Positions 26,865 to 36,054 are shown, counted from the stretch's first letter. The stretch: DNA of 64,000 bases from Streptomyces sp. CB02414 (GCF_001905385.1 NZ_LIPF01000005.1:124001-188000), one strand, 5' to 3'. The notes: a model not told the origin generated them from the letters alone. Numbers and translations are program-made.

Positions 26865-28937
26865 TCAGCGGGCCGCCGCAGGCTGCCGCACCCGCTCCGG
26901 CAGGCCGCTGCTCAGGTCCTCGACCAGCAGCCGTTTGGCAATGGAGTCGACCGCGGCCCGCAGGTCCGCGTCGGTGGGCCGGCCGACGTCCTGCTCCAGC
27001 CGGTCCTCCAGCCAGGCGGCCCAGGCCCGGCCGATGACCAGGGCCTCGCGGGCGCCCGCCTCGGTGTGCGAGAGCAGGGAGCCGTGACGGGTCAGGAAAC
27101 CCTCCTCCACCATCCGGTCGAAGACCGGCAGCAAAACCTCGGGCGGCACCCGGCGGCGAGCCGCGATCAGCCCCAGGCTGGCGTGCCCGACCAGCCGTGT
27201 GAACAGCTCGACCTGCATCACGGCCCACGCCCCGGCGACATCGAGCCGGGTGTCGCTGTCCGCGATGATCCGCCGGGCCGTGTCCAGCTCGGTACTGCCG
27301 ATGATCTTGCCGACGGAGGCTTCCAGCGCCCGCCTGCTGTCGGCGTCGTGCGGCGAGGCGAACCCCTCGCCCATGTCGGTGGAGCCCAGCCGGGCGCTGT
27401 CGCGCAACTGCACCTGCTTGAGGAACAGCGCGACGACCAGGCCGAGCGCCGCCACTGGCACCGTCCACAGGAACACGGTCTGGATGGTGTCCGCGTACGC
27501 GCCCACGATCGGCGCCGACGCCTCGGGCGGCAGCCGGTGCACACCCTCGGGACTGGTCGCCGCCCTGCCGATCACGGCCGGATCGGCGGCGCCCGTGCCC
27601 GCGGCGGCCGCGACGCCGTCGCGCAGGTTGGGGGTGAGGGCGTTGGCGTAGATCGTGCCGAAGACGGCCGTGCCGAAGGAACTGCCCAGCGTGCGGAAGA
27701 AGGTGACGCCGGAGGTCGCGGTGCCGAGGTCGGCGTAGTCGACGGTGTTCTGCACGGCGATGGTCAGCACCTGCATGGACAGGCCGATGCCGGTGCCCAG
27801 CACGAACATGTACAGCGACTCCAGCCACGCGCCCGTGGACGGCCCCATCAGGGACATCAGGTACAGGCCGACGCCCATCACCAGCGTGCCCACGATCGGG
27901 AACACCCGGTAACGCCCGGTCCTGCTGACCACGCTGCCGCTGAAGACCGAGGCGATCAGCAGACCGGCCACCATCGGCAGCGTCCGCACGCCCGAGACGG
28001 TGGCCGAGTCGCCGTCGACGTACTGCAGATAGGTCGGCAGGTAGGTCAGCGCGCCGAGCATCGCGAAGCCGACGATGAAGCTGAGGATCGAGCAGACCGT
28101 GAACACCGGGTTGGAGAACAGCCGCATCGGCAGCATCGGCTCGGCCGCGCGGGTCTCCACCCAGCAGAACAGGCCCAGCGCGATCAGCCCGCCCGCGAAC
28201 AGACCGACGATGACCGCCGAGCCCCACGCGTACTCGTTGCCGCCCCAGCTGGTCGCCAGGATCAGCGCGCTCGCGCCCACCGCCACCAGGGCGATGCCCA
28301 GGTAGTCGATGACGGGCCGGGCGGCCGACTTCACCACCGGGATGGTGCGGGCGGCCGCGATGACGACGACGATCGCGATGGGCACGTTGACGTAGAACGC
28401 CCAGCGCCAGGAGAGGTGGTCGGTGAACAGCCCGCCCAGCAGCGGCCCGATGACCGTCGCCACCCCGAACACCGCGCCGATGGCGCCCTGGTACTTGCCG
28501 CGCTCCCGCAGGGGGATGACGTCCGCGATCAGTGCCATCGACGTGACCATCAGACCGCCCGCGCCGACGCCCTGCATCGCCCGCCAGATGATCAGCAGCG
28601 GCATGCTCGTGGCCAGTCCGCACAGGAACGAACCCGTGATGAAGACGACCGCCGACACCTGGAAGACGACCTTGCGGCCGAACATGTCGCCGAACTTGCC
28701 GACCAGCACCGTCGCCACGGTCTCCGCCAGCAGGTACGAGGTCACCACCCACGACATGTGCTCGCCGCCGCCGAGGTCCGACACGATCGTCGGCAGGGCG
28801 GTGCCCACGATCGTCTGGTCCAGGGCCGCGAGCAGCATGCCCAGCATGATCGTGACGAAGACGACGTTGCGGCGGCGCTTGTCCAGCACGGGCGGCTGGG
28901 CGGCCGCGGTCCGGGGTGCTTCCTCGGCGACTGTCAC
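26865..28937 (-). CDS. DHA2-family MFS drug exporter with C-terminal soluble domain
   Basis: 690 residues. Residues 1-500 form a 14-helix EmrB/QacA-type exporter (LDQTIVGTALPTIVSDLGG, GKFGDMFGRKVVF). The last ~180 residues, after FLKQVQLRD, are soluble and contain a winged-helix-like region (IAARRRVPPEVLLPVFDRMVEEGFLTR). GTG at 28937 (MTVAEEAP) is chosen; the frame is open for eight more codons. Efflux of toxic compounds is likely; the extra domain could sense substrate. Confidence 0.9.
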   Translation of the reverse strand: MTVAEEAPRTAAAQPPVLDKRRRNVVFVTIMLGMLLAALDQTIVGTALPTIVSDLGGGEHMSWVVTSYLLAETVATVLVGKFGDMFGRKVVFQVSAVVFITGSFLCGLATSMPLLIIWRAMQGVGAGGLMVTSMALIADVIPLRERGKYQGAIGAVFGVATVIGPLLGGLFTDHLSWRWAFYVNVPIAIVVVIAAARTIPVVKSAARPVIDYLGIALVAVGASALILATSWGGNEYAWGSAVIVGLFAGGLIALGLFCWVETRAAEPMLPMRLFSNPVFTVCSILSFIVGFAMLGALTYLPTYLQYVDGDSATVSGVRTLPMVAGLLIASVFSGSVVSRTGRYRVFPIVGTLVMGVGLYLMSLMGPSTGAWLESLYMFVLGTGIGLSMQVLTIAVQNTVDYADLGTATSGVTFFRTLGSSFGTAVFGTIYANALTPNLRDGVAAAAGTGAADPAVIGRAATSPEGVHRLPPEASAPIVGAYADTIQTVFLWTVPVAALGLVVALFLKQVQLRDSARLGSTDMGEGFASPHDADSRRALEASVGKIIGSTELDTARRIIADSDTRLDVAGAWAVMQVELFTRLVGHASLGLIAARRRVPPEVLLPVFDRMVEEGFLTRHGSLLSHTEAGAREALVIGRAWAAWLEDRLEQDVGRPTDADLRAAVDSIAKRLLVEDLSSGLPERVRQPAAAR

Positions 28938-29024
28938 ACGGTCACGATCACACCGGTGCACGGGCCACGCATGCGGGGGCGGTCCGCCCGGGTACGGTCG
29001 CCGGCCGGGCCGCGCCCCGCCCGG

Positions 29025-29798
29025 TCAGCCGTCGCCGGGGTTGCGCCGCAGCAGATAGGTGTCCATGATCCAGCCCTTGCGCTCCCGGGCCTCGGCGCGC
29101 AGCCGCTCGATGCGGGGCGCGGCCTCGGCGATCGGGCCGGAGGCGAGGATCTCGTCCGGGGTGCCTATGTAGGCGCCCCAGTAGATGTGGATGTCCTGGT
29201 CCGCGTACTGCCGGAAGACCTGGTGGGCGTCGAGCATCACCACGACGTCGTCCACCCCCTCCGGGAAGCCCTCCGCGAGCCGCCGCCCGGTGGTGATCTG
29301 CACCGGCCGCGCCACCCGGTTCAGCCCGGTGCGGTGCCGGGCGACGAGCGAGGAGACGCTGCTGACGCCCGGCACGACGTCGTACTCGAACGCCACCGTG
29401 CCGCGCTCCAGGATCTCCTCCAGGATGCCCAGCGTGCTGTCGTACAGCGCGGGGTCGCCCCACACCAGGAAGGCTCCGCTCTCGTCCTCGCCCAGCTCCT
29501 CGGCGATCATGCGCTCGTAGATGCCGGCGCGGGCACTGCGCCAGTCACCGACGGCGGGGGAGTAGTCCGAGCCGCCGGCGCGCCGGTCCCGCTCGGGGTC
29601 GCGCGCCTCGACGATCCGGTACGTCCCCTCCGGTACGTGCGTCTCCAGCATGTCCCGGCGCAGCCGCACCAGGTCGGCCTTCACCTCGCCCTTGTCCAGG
29701 ACGAAGAACACGTCCGTGCCGCGCAGCGCCCTGACCGCCTGCAGGGTGAGCTGGTCGGGGTCGCCCGCGCCGATACCGATCACATGAATTGTCCGCAC
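29025..29798 (-). CDS. cobF: Precorrin-6A synthase (deacetylating)
   Basis: 257 residues, SAM-dependent tetrapyrrole methylase: VIGIGAGDPDQLTLQA N-terminal nucleotide loop, GEVKADLVRLRRDML, the GDPALYDST substrate loop and VVPGVSSVSS. CobF methylates C1 and removes acetate. GTG at 29798 (MRTIHVIG) starts about 7 bases below a degenerate RecA-NDp-like promoter; an upstream GTG would add six residues. Confidence 0.92.
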   Translation of the reverse strand: MRTIHVIGIGAGDPDQLTLQAVRALRGTDVFFVLDKGEVKADLVRLRRDMLETHVPEGTYRIVEARDPERDRRAGGSDYSPAVGDWRSARAGIYERMIAEELGEDESGAFLVWGDPALYDSTLGILEEILERGTVAFEYDVVPGVSSVSSLVARHRTGLNRVARPVQITTGRRLAEGFPEGVDDVVVMLDAHQVFRQYADQDIHIYWGAYIGTPDEILASGPIAEAAPRIERLRAEARERKGWIMDTYLLRRNPGDG

Positions 29799-29804
29799 GC
29801 CACG

Positions 29805-29827
29805 AGTCTGCCGCACGCCACTGACAA
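29805..29827 (-). promoter_or_regulatory. RecA-NDp/PafBC-like promoter upstream of cobF
   Basis: On the minus strand TTGTCAGTG, 8 bases, then CAGACT (one mismatch to TANNNT). It ends 6 bases before the cobF GTG. Confidence 0.5.
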
Positions 29828-29870
29828 CGCCCCCGCCGGGCCGCCCCTCGGCCGCACCGCCGTGGCTCCC

Positions 29871-30425
29871 TCAGCCCCGCAGCCGCGGCGCCCGCGCCCC
29901 CGCGTCCACGGACGCGCCGCCCTCCACCTCGCCCGCCAGCGCGCGGGCCCACGCGGCGACCCCGCGCAGATCCATCCCGTACGGCCGCTCCCGCCCGGCC
30001 CCCGACCCCGCCCAGTCCGTCACGGCCCCGGCGCCGCGCCGCAGCAGCCTGGCGCCGCCCGTCACATTGCCGCGGGCCGCGTGGGTGAGCCCGACGGCCA
30101 GCTGGGCCATCCCCCGCCACAGCTCCCGCTCCTCCTCGGGCCCCGACTTCCAGGCGTCCTCGAAGACCTCGTGCGCGTGGAACGGCTTCCCCTCGTCCAG
30201 CAGCCGCTGCGCCTCGGCCACCGTCTCCTGCGGCTCCCGCACGACCCCCTCCGGCTGGCGGGGGACACCGTCCGTGCCGTACGGCAGCGGGCGGCCGAGC
30301 CCGTCCCGGGGCCTGGCGTTGCGTGCCCGCCCCTCGTCGTCGCGGTCCCGCGCCTCCACCGGCCGGCCGGAGGCCGTACGGTCCGTCGTCGCGCTGTCCA
30401 TGGGGGTGTCGGCAGGGCTGTCCAT
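29871..30425 (-). CDS. DUF309 family protein
   Basis: 184 residues. The DUF309 motif is LLDEGKPFHAHEVFEDAWKSGPEEERELWRGMAQLAVGL in the middle, with conserved histidines, followed by HAARGNVTGGARLLRRGA. The N-terminal 60 residues are hydrophilic and variable. DUF309 proteins are four-helix bundles of unknown function, possibly metal-binding because of the paired His residues. ATG at 30425. Transcribed away from tRNA-Pro copy 2. Confidence 0.87.
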   Translation of the reverse strand: MDSPADTPMDSATTDRTASGRPVEARDRDDEGRARNARPRDGLGRPLPYGTDGVPRQPEGVVREPQETVAEAQRLLDEGKPFHAHEVFEDAWKSGPEEERELWRGMAQLAVGLTHAARGNVTGGARLLRRGAGAVTDWAGSGAGRERPYGMDLRGVAAWARALAGEVEGGASVDAGARAPRLRG

Positions 30426-30525
30426 GGGCCCGATTGTCCCTCGCCGGTGCCCGCTTGGGCGTGGCCCGGCAGGTGAGGTAAAGTGCTGTCCGCGTGATCG
30501 CGCGGCGCACCGCGCGTGAGCACAC

Positions 30526-30599
<74 letters not shown>

Positions 30600-30610
30600 C
30601 GGTGACGTGA

Positions 30611-30653
30611 CGAAGGGGCCTTCGCGGGCCGACCGCCCGCGAAGGCCCCTTCG
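30611..30653 (+). terminator. Terminator after tRNA-Pro copy 2
   Basis: A perfect 19-bp stem (30611-30629 with 30635-30653) and a 5-base loop start 11 bases past the tRNA. It sits between the tRNA and the convergent ankyrin gene and could serve both. Confidence 0.85.
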
Positions 30654-30660
30654 CTGTGTC

Positions 30661-31089
30661 CTATGGCTGTGGCCGTGGTCGGCCCCCGGCGGCGACCAGG
30701 AGGCCGGCGGCCTCGCCGTGCGACCCGTGCCTCGCCCAGTCCAGCGGGGACCAGCCCGTGCCGTGGTCCTCCCTGAGGTTCGGGTCGGCGCCGGCTTCCA
30801 GGAGGGCGCGGACGGCCTCGGTATGTCCCCAGCAGGCCGCCCCGCACAACGGTGTGCCCTCGGAGCCGGTCCCGCTCTCCGTGTCGGGCGAGGCCCCGGC
30901 CGCCAGCAGCACGCGGACCATGTCGGCGGCCCCGTTCACGGACGCCTGGTACAGCGGCGTGGTGCCGGCGGAGTCGGCCGTCTCCGCGGGCGCCCCCGAA
31001 CGCAGCAGCACGCGCACCTGGGCGGGGTCGCCGACCAGCACGGCCGTGACGAGCCGCTCCGACAACTTCTTCCTCCGTCGTCTGTTCAC
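30661..31089 (-). CDS. Ankyrin repeat protein
   Basis: 142 residues, basic at the N-terminus (MNRRRRKKLSERLV), then three to four ankyrin repeats of the form GTTPLYQASVNGAADMVRVLLAAGASPD, GTPLCGAACWGHTEAVRALLEAGADPN and GWSPLDWARHGSHGEAAGLLVAAG. Ankyrin repeats mediate protein binding; the partner is unknown. It ends near the tRNA terminator on the opposite strand. Confidence 0.9.
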   Translation of the reverse strand: MNRRRRKKLSERLVTAVLVGDPAQVRVLLRSGAPAETADSAGTTPLYQASVNGAADMVRVLLAAGASPDTESGTGSEGTPLCGAACWGHTEAVRALLEAGADPNLREDHGTGWSPLDWARHGSHGEAAGLLVAAGGRPRPQP

Positions 31090-31147
31090 GGGCGTCGAGC
31101 CTAGGGCCTGTCCGGTAGTGAGCCCGCCGCACCACCGCCCCGCCGGC

Positions 31148-32164
31148 TCAGACCTGGTAGCGCTCCGCGGCGAACAGGTGCAGGTTCTCCTTCACCCAGT
31201 CCGACGTCCGGCGCAGTCCGTCCGCCAGGCCGACCCGCGGCTCCCAGCCCGCCCACTCACGGGCCCGGGAGTTGTCGGACAGGAGCCGCTGTACCTCGCT
31301 GCCGCCGGGCCGCAGCCGGGCCGGGTCCACGACGATCTCGGCGTCGCTCCCGGAGGCGACGGTGAGGGCCTGCGCCAGGTCGCCGATGGATATCTCCCGG
31401 CCCGAGCCGAGGTTGACCACCTGTCCGAGGGCCCGGTCGCAGTCGGCCATGGCCAGGAAGCCCCGCGCGGTGTCGGTGACGTAGGTGAAGTCGCGGGTCG
31501 GGGTGAGCGAGCCGAGTTTGATCGTGCGGGCGCCGGAGTGGAGCTGGGCGAGGATCGCCGGGATCACCGCGCGGGCGGACTGCCGGGGGCCGTAGGTGTT
31601 GAAGGGGCGCACCACCGTCACCGGCAGTTCGAAGGCGTGCCAGTGGGACAGCGCCATCATGTCGGCGCCGATCTTGGACGCGGAGTACGGCGACTGGGGC
31701 TGGAGCGGGTGGCTCTCGGCGATGGGCGCCGTGCGGGCCGTGCCGTACACCTCGCTGGTGGAGGTGTGCACCAGCCGCCGCACCCGGTGGCGCCGGCAGG
31801 CTTCGGCGACGTTCTCGGTGCCGACGACGTTCGTCTGCACGTAGGCGCCCGGGGAGTCGTAGCTGTACGGGATGCCGATGAGCGCGGCGAGGTGGAAGAC
31901 CGTGTCGCAGCCCTCCACGGCGTCCGTCACCCGGCCCGCGTCGCGGACGTCGCCGGTGAACGCCTCGACCAGGGGGTGGTTCAGCAGGTGGGCGAGGTGG
32001 CCCTTCTCGGCGTACGGCTTGTAGTGGGTGAACGCCCTGACCCGGGCGCCCTGGGCGACGAGCAGTTCGACGAGTGCCGAGCCGATGAAACCCTCGGCTC
32101 CGGTGACCAGGACCCCGCGTCCGGCCCAGTCGGCGGTGCGGGCGGTGGTGGCGGCGTTGTTCAC
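31148..32164 (-). CDS. NAD-dependent nucleotide-sugar epimerase/dehydratase
   Basis: 338 residues of the extended SDR family. The cofactor motif VTGAEGFIGSAL (GxxGxxG), the catalytic STSEVYG serine region and YSASKIGAD (YxxxK) are intact, and RPFNTYGPRQSARAVIPAIL follows as in dTDP/UDP-sugar dehydratases and epimerases. GTG at 32164 overlaps the murG-like stop (GTGA), so the two are coexpressed. It probably makes or modifies a sugar nucleotide used by that glycosyltransferase. Confidence 0.92.
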   Translation of the reverse strand: MNNAATTARTADWAGRGVLVTGAEGFIGSALVELLVAQGARVRAFTHYKPYAEKGHLAHLLNHPLVEAFTGDVRDAGRVTDAVEGCDTVFHLAALIGIPYSYDSPGAYVQTNVVGTENVAEACRRHRVRRLVHTSTSEVYGTARTAPIAESHPLQPQSPYSASKIGADMMALSHWHAFELPVTVVRPFNTYGPRQSARAVIPAILAQLHSGARTIKLGSLTPTRDFTYVTDTARGFLAMADCDRALGQVVNLGSGREISIGDLAQALTVASGSDAEIVVDPARLRPGGSEVQRLLSDNSRAREWAGWEPRVGLADGLRRTSDWVKENLHLFAAERYQV

Positions 32165-33375
32165 GGGGTGTGCTCCAGGAAGTGGGTGGGCAGGGGGTGG
32201 CCGGCGAGGTGCAGTACCTCGGCGGCGAGCAGGTCGGCGGCGTGCGCGTGCGGGCCGGGGGCGGCGGCCGACTCCATGGCGGCCAGCCGCGCGGGGTCGG
32301 CCAGCAGCGGGTCGATCAGCTCGGCGAGCCGCGCCGCGGAGGTCTCGGCGTCGGGGAGCAGGAGACCGGCCCCGACGTCGGTCAGCACGCGGGCGTTGTG
32401 GGTCTGGTGGTCGCCGGGGGCGTGCGGGTAGGGCACGAGCACCGCGGGCACGCCGGTGCTGGCGAGCTCGGCGACGGTCGCCGAGCCGGCGCGGCAGATC
32501 ACCAGGTCGGCGGCGGCGTACACCTGGTCCATGCGGTCCAGGTAGGGCACCACGTGGGCCACCGGACTGCCCGCGAGCCGGAACCGCGCCTCCTCCAGGG
32601 CGTCCGGCCCGGTCTTGATCAGCAGGTGCACGTCGGTGCGCCGCCGCCAGTGCCGGGCCAGCTCCGTCGCCGCCTCGGTGAGCCGGGCGGCGCCGAGGCT
32701 GCCGCCGTTGACGACGATCAGCCGGGCACCGTCCGGTACGCCCAGCGCGTGCCGGGCCTCGTGTCGCCGGCCCGCCCGGTCCAGACCGGCGAGGGCAGCC
32801 GCGATGGGCATGCCGACGAGGCGGGCGCGCTCCCCGCCGGCGAGGCCCGCGCGGGACCGGTCGAAGGCGACCGTGACGTGCGGGGTGAGCCGGGCGGCGA
32901 AGCGGTTGGCGCGGCCGGGGACGGCGTTGGACTCGTGGATGAGGCTGGGCAGCCCCGCCCAGCGGGCCCCGAGGATCACCGGGGCGCTCGGGTAGCCGCC
33001 CATGCCGACCGCCACCTGGGCCCGCTGCTCGCGCAGGATCGACCGGCACTGCCCGGCGGACCGCACGAGCGCCGAGGGCAGCAGGTAGCGCCTGGCGCCC
33101 AGGGACGGGTCGAAGGGGATCATGTCGACGGTGTGCAGCCGGTACCCGGCCTGCGGGATCAGCCGGCTCTCCAGACCCCGCGTGGTGCCGACGAAGGAGA
33201 TCTCCGCCGCCGGTACGGCGCGGCGCAGGGCGTCGGCGAGGGCGAGACCGGGGTAGATGTGCCCGCCGGTGCCGCCCGCGCCGATCACCACGGAGAGCCG
33301 GGACGGGGGAGCGGGAGGTCCGGCGAGCGGCACGGGGGCCGGCGGGCCGGAGGACGAGTGGGAAGGTCCGAACAT
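32161..33375 (-). CDS. MurG-like UDP-GlcNAc transferase paralogue
   Basis: 404 residues, GT28 family. N-terminal GAGGTGGHIYPGLALADAL, HESNAVPGRANR and the C-terminal NGGSLGAARLTEAA, ICRAGSATVAELASTGVPAVLVPYPHAPGDHQTHNA match MurG closely. It is not in a dcw cell-division cluster, so it is probably a second, specialised copy acting on a modified lipid intermediate or another glycan. The 31-residue N-terminal leader is Pro/Ser-rich. The gene faces the two-component system. Confidence 0.88.
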   Translation of the reverse strand: MFGPSHSSSGPPAPVPLAGPPAPPSRLSVVIGAGGTGGHIYPGLALADALRRAVPAAEISFVGTTRGLESRLIPQAGYRLHTVDMIPFDPSLGARRYLLPSALVRSAGQCRSILREQRAQVAVGMGGYPSAPVILGARWAGLPSLIHESNAVPGRANRFAARLTPHVTVAFDRSRAGLAGGERARLVGMPIAAALAGLDRAGRRHEARHALGVPDGARLIVVNGGSLGAARLTEAATELARHWRRRTDVHLLIKTGPDALEEARFRLAGSPVAHVVPYLDRMDQVYAAADLVICRAGSATVAELASTGVPAVLVPYPHAPGDHQTHNARVLTDVGAGLLLPDAETSAARLAELIDPLLADPARLAAMESAAAPGPHAHAADLLAAEVLHLAGHPLPTHFLEHTP

Positions 33376-33398
33376 GGCCGCCACGGTCACAAGCCGCC

Positions 33399-33415
33399 CT
33401 AAGAAGGTTTTAAGA
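33399..33415 (+). promoter_or_regulatory. Direct-repeat half-sites for the OmpR-type regulator
   Basis: CTAAGA at 33399-33404 and TTAAGA at 33410-33415 are spaced 11 bases start to start, the spacing of tandem OmpR-family half-sites. They lie in the divergent region between the murG-like gene and the response regulator. Confidence 0.5.
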
Positions 33416-33438
33416 CGCTCCTTTGACAGGCTGGGCGC

Positions 33439-34125
33439 GTGCTGAAACGAATCCTGGTGGTCGACGACGAACCCGAGGTGCGGGCCGCGGTCGAGGACGG
33501 TCTCGCCGTCGAGGGCTACGCGGTGCGGGGCGCCGCCGACGGCCTGGCGGCCCTGTCCGAGCTGGCCGCCTGGCAGCCGGACGCCGTCGTCGTCGACGTG
33601 ATGATGCCGGTGCTGGACGGGCTGGGGTTCTGCCGCCAGTTGCGCGCCGTCGGCGACCGTACGCCGGTGCTGGTGCTGACCGCGCTGGACTCGGTCAGCG
33701 AACGCGTCGACGGACTGGACGCCGGGGCCGACGACTACCTCGTCAAACCCTTCGCGCTGGACGAGCTGACCGCGCGGGTGCGGGCCCTGCTGCGCCGGGC
33801 GGACACCGGCGCGCCGGAGCCGGGCGGCCGGCTGTCCTACGCCGACCTGGTGGTGGACCCGGCGACGCGCACCGGGCGGCGCGGGGACCGGGCCATCGAG
33901 TTCAGCCGGACCGAGTTCACGCTGCTGGAGGAGCTGTTGCGCAACCCCGGGCAGGTGCTCACACGGGAGACGCTCTTCGAACGGGTCTGGGGACGCGACT
34001 TCGGGCCCGGCTCCAACTCGCTGGCGGTCTACGTGGGCTATCTGCGCCGCAAACTGGAGGCGGAGGGCGAACCGCGCCTGGTGCACACGGTGCACGGGGT
34101 GGGTTACCGCCTGGGCACGGCATGA
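33439..34125 (+). CDS. OmpR-family response regulator
   Basis: 228 residues. The receiver domain has the acidic pair DD at 9-10, the phospho-acceptor Asp in AVVVDVMMPVLDG near residue 52, the LTA signal Thr and the K of LVKPF. The C-terminal winged helix ends with NSLAVYVGYLRRKLEAEG ... LVHTVHGVGYRL. GTG at 33439. The kinase gene overlaps its stop (ATGA). Probably controls the divergent murG/epimerase operon. Confidence 0.94.
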   Translation: MLKRILVVDDEPEVRAAVEDGLAVEGYAVRGAADGLAALSELAAWQPDAVVVDVMMPVLDGLGFCRQLRAVGDRTPVLVLTALDSVSERVDGLDAGADDYLVKPFALDELTARVRALLRRADTGAPEPGGRLSYADLVVDPATRTGRRGDRAIEFSRTEFTLLEELLRNPGQVLTRETLFERVWGRDFGPGSNSLAVYVGYLRRKLEAEGEPRLVHTVHGVGYRLGTA

Positions 34126-35534
34126 ACCGGCCGGACCCGGCCGCCACCGGCACCGCCCCGCCGTTGCGCCGGTGGTGGCACGGCATCATGCCGCGCCCTC
34201 GCCGGCTGCGCTCCCGGCTGGCGCTGGCGGCCTCGGCCGCCGTCGTCCTCGTCACCGTCGGCGTGTGCACGGCCGCGTTCTTCGTCCTCCGCTACAAGCT
34301 CTACCAGCAGGTCGACCAGAGCCTCGCCCAGTCGGCGACCCTCGTCGCACGGGAGGACCGGGACGGCGAACCGGTCGTCCTGCGCGGAGAATGCCGCTAC
34401 CTGGGCGCCCCGGCCTGTGCCCAGACGGTCCCGCCCGACCGTGCCGACGACCCGCCGGAGCCGTACGTCCTGCCCGTGTCCCCGGCGGTCCGCGAGGTCG
34501 CGGCCGGGCGCCGGGCGCCGTACTACCGGGACATCACCGTCGACGGGCATCCCGCCCGCATGCTCACCACGACCTTCGGCCACGGCACCGCCGTCCAGGT
34601 CGCCCTGCGTTCCGACGTCGCCGAGCGCGGTGTGCGCCAGACCGCCTGGCTGCTGATCGGCGTCGGCGGGGCCGGCGTGGTCGTCGCCGGACTGCTCGGT
34701 CACGCGGTCGCCCGCACCGGACTGCGCCCCGTCACCCGGCTCACGGCCACGGCGGAACGGGTGGCCGCCACCCGCGATCCGCGCCACCGCATCGAGCTCC
34801 CACCGGGCGGCCGGCACCGGGGCGACGAGACCACGCGGCTGGCGACGACCTTCAACACCATGCTCGACGAGCTGGACCGCTCGGTGACCGCCCAGCGCCG
34901 CCTCATCGCCGACGCCTCGCACGAGCTGCGCACCCCGCTGACCGCCCTGCGCACCAACGCCGAACTCCTCGCGCGCGCCGACCGCCTGCCCCCGGACCGG
35001 CGCGAGCGGGCGGCCGGTGCTCTGGTCCGGCAGCTGGAGGACGTCACCGGCCTGGTCAACGACCTGATCGAGCTGGCCCGGGACGAGGAACCGCAGCCGC
35101 TCCTGGAGCAGATCGACCTGGCCGCCCTCACCCGGCGCGCGGTGGACACCGCCCGCGAGCGCTGGCCCCACCTCACCTTCACCCTGGAGGTCGCCGACCG
35201 CGCGGCGGGCGTGCTGCGCCCCGGCATCCCGGCGCGGCTGGCCCGGCTGCTCGGCAACCTGCTGGACAACGCGGCCAAGTTCAGTCCGCCGGGCGGCACG
35301 GTCGAGGTGGCGCTGACCGAGCGGGAGCTGACCGTGCGCGACCACGGTCCCGGCATCGCGGCCGAGGACCTGCCGCACATCTTCGACCGCTTCTACCGGG
35401 CGCCGTCCGCCCGCGCACTGCCCGGTTCGGGACTCGGGCTGGCGATGGCCCGTCAGATCGCCCGCACGCACGGCGCGGGACTCACCGCCGAACGGGCAAC
35501 CGGTGGAGGGGCGCTGTTCCGGCTGACCCTGTGA
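34122..35534 (+). CDS. Sensor histidine kinase
   Basis: 470 residues, two membrane segments (about 40-60 and 180-200) bracketing a 120-residue extracellular sensor with two nearby Cys (GECRYLGAPACAQ). A HAMP region follows, then the H-box DASHELRTPLTALRTN, the N-box LLGNLLDNAAKFS, the G1 box DHGPGIAAEDL, IFDRFYRA and the G2 box GSGLGLAMA. It likely senses a cell-envelope condition, given its neighbours. Confidence 0.94.
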   Translation: MNRPDPAATGTAPPLRRWWHGIMPRPRRLRSRLALAASAAVVLVTVGVCTAAFFVLRYKLYQQVDQSLAQSATLVAREDRDGEPVVLRGECRYLGAPACAQTVPPDRADDPPEPYVLPVSPAVREVAAGRRAPYYRDITVDGHPARMLTTTFGHGTAVQVALRSDVAERGVRQTAWLLIGVGGAGVVVAGLLGHAVARTGLRPVTRLTATAERVAATRDPRHRIELPPGGRHRGDETTRLATTFNTMLDELDRSVTAQRRLIADASHELRTPLTALRTNAELLARADRLPPDRRERAAGALVRQLEDVTGLVNDLIELARDEEPQPLLEQIDLAALTRRAVDTARERWPHLTFTLEVADRAAGVLRPGIPARLARLLGNLLDNAAKFSPPGGTVEVALTERELTVRDHGPGIAAEDLPHIFDRFYRAPSARALPGSGLGLAMARQIARTHGAGLTAERATGGGALFRLTL

Positions 35535-35564
35535 GTCCGGGGGCCGACACGTGATCGGGGCGTC

Positions 35565-36008
35565 CTACGGCGCCCGGACCACCGGCGGCTCCCCGCGCGG
35601 CAGGGTCAGGGCGGTGCGCAGGGCGGTGGCCTGCGCGGCGCCGATGCGGTCGGCCAGGACGCCCTCGATGACGGCGAGGGTCTCCTGGGCCCGCCGGTGG
35701 ACGCGGGCGCCCTCCGCGGTGATGCGGATCAGGCGGCTGCGGGCCGAGGCGGGGTCCGGGACCTGTTCCAGCAGCCCCAGGGTGAGCAGGCCGTGCACGG
35801 CCTGGTGGGCGGTCTGGCGGGTGACGCCGAGACGCCGGGCGAGCTCGGCGACCGTGGTGCCCTCCGCGTCCAGGAACGCGAACACCTGGCCCTGCGCGGG
35901 GCTCAGCGGCTGCTCTCCGGCCGCCCGCATGCTGGCCGTCAGGGCGTCGTCGAACCAGCGCTTGGCCGCGGCCAGTCGCAGCGGCATGTTCGGTACGGCT
36001 TCGGTCAT
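35565..36008 (-). CDS. MarR family transcriptional regulator
   Basis: 147 residues, a winged-helix MarR protein: LSPAQGQVFAFLDAEGTTVAELARRLGVTRQTAHQAVHGLLTLGLLEQVPD. ATG at 36008. Divergent from the quercetinase gene with twin palindromes between them, so it probably represses that gene and itself and is released by a flavonoid or related ligand. Confidence 0.92.
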   Translation of the reverse strand: MTEAVPNMPLRLAAAKRWFDDALTASMRAAGEQPLSPAQGQVFAFLDAEGTTVAELARRLGVTRQTAHQAVHGLLTLGLLEQVPDPASARSRLIRITAEGARVHRRAQETLAVIEGVLADRIGAAQATALRTALTLPRGEPPVVRAP

Positions 36009-36054
36009 GGCTCCTCGGATCTTCCGGCGCCCGAGCATACGGGCAGCCCGTACC

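Noticed and set aside
26775..30476. A 1233-residue open frame on the plus strand
   Set aside because: It is the complement of the DHA2 exporter, cobF and the DUF309 gene; its composition is His/Arg/Gln/Gly-rich as expected of a GC-rich shadow frame and shows no domain.
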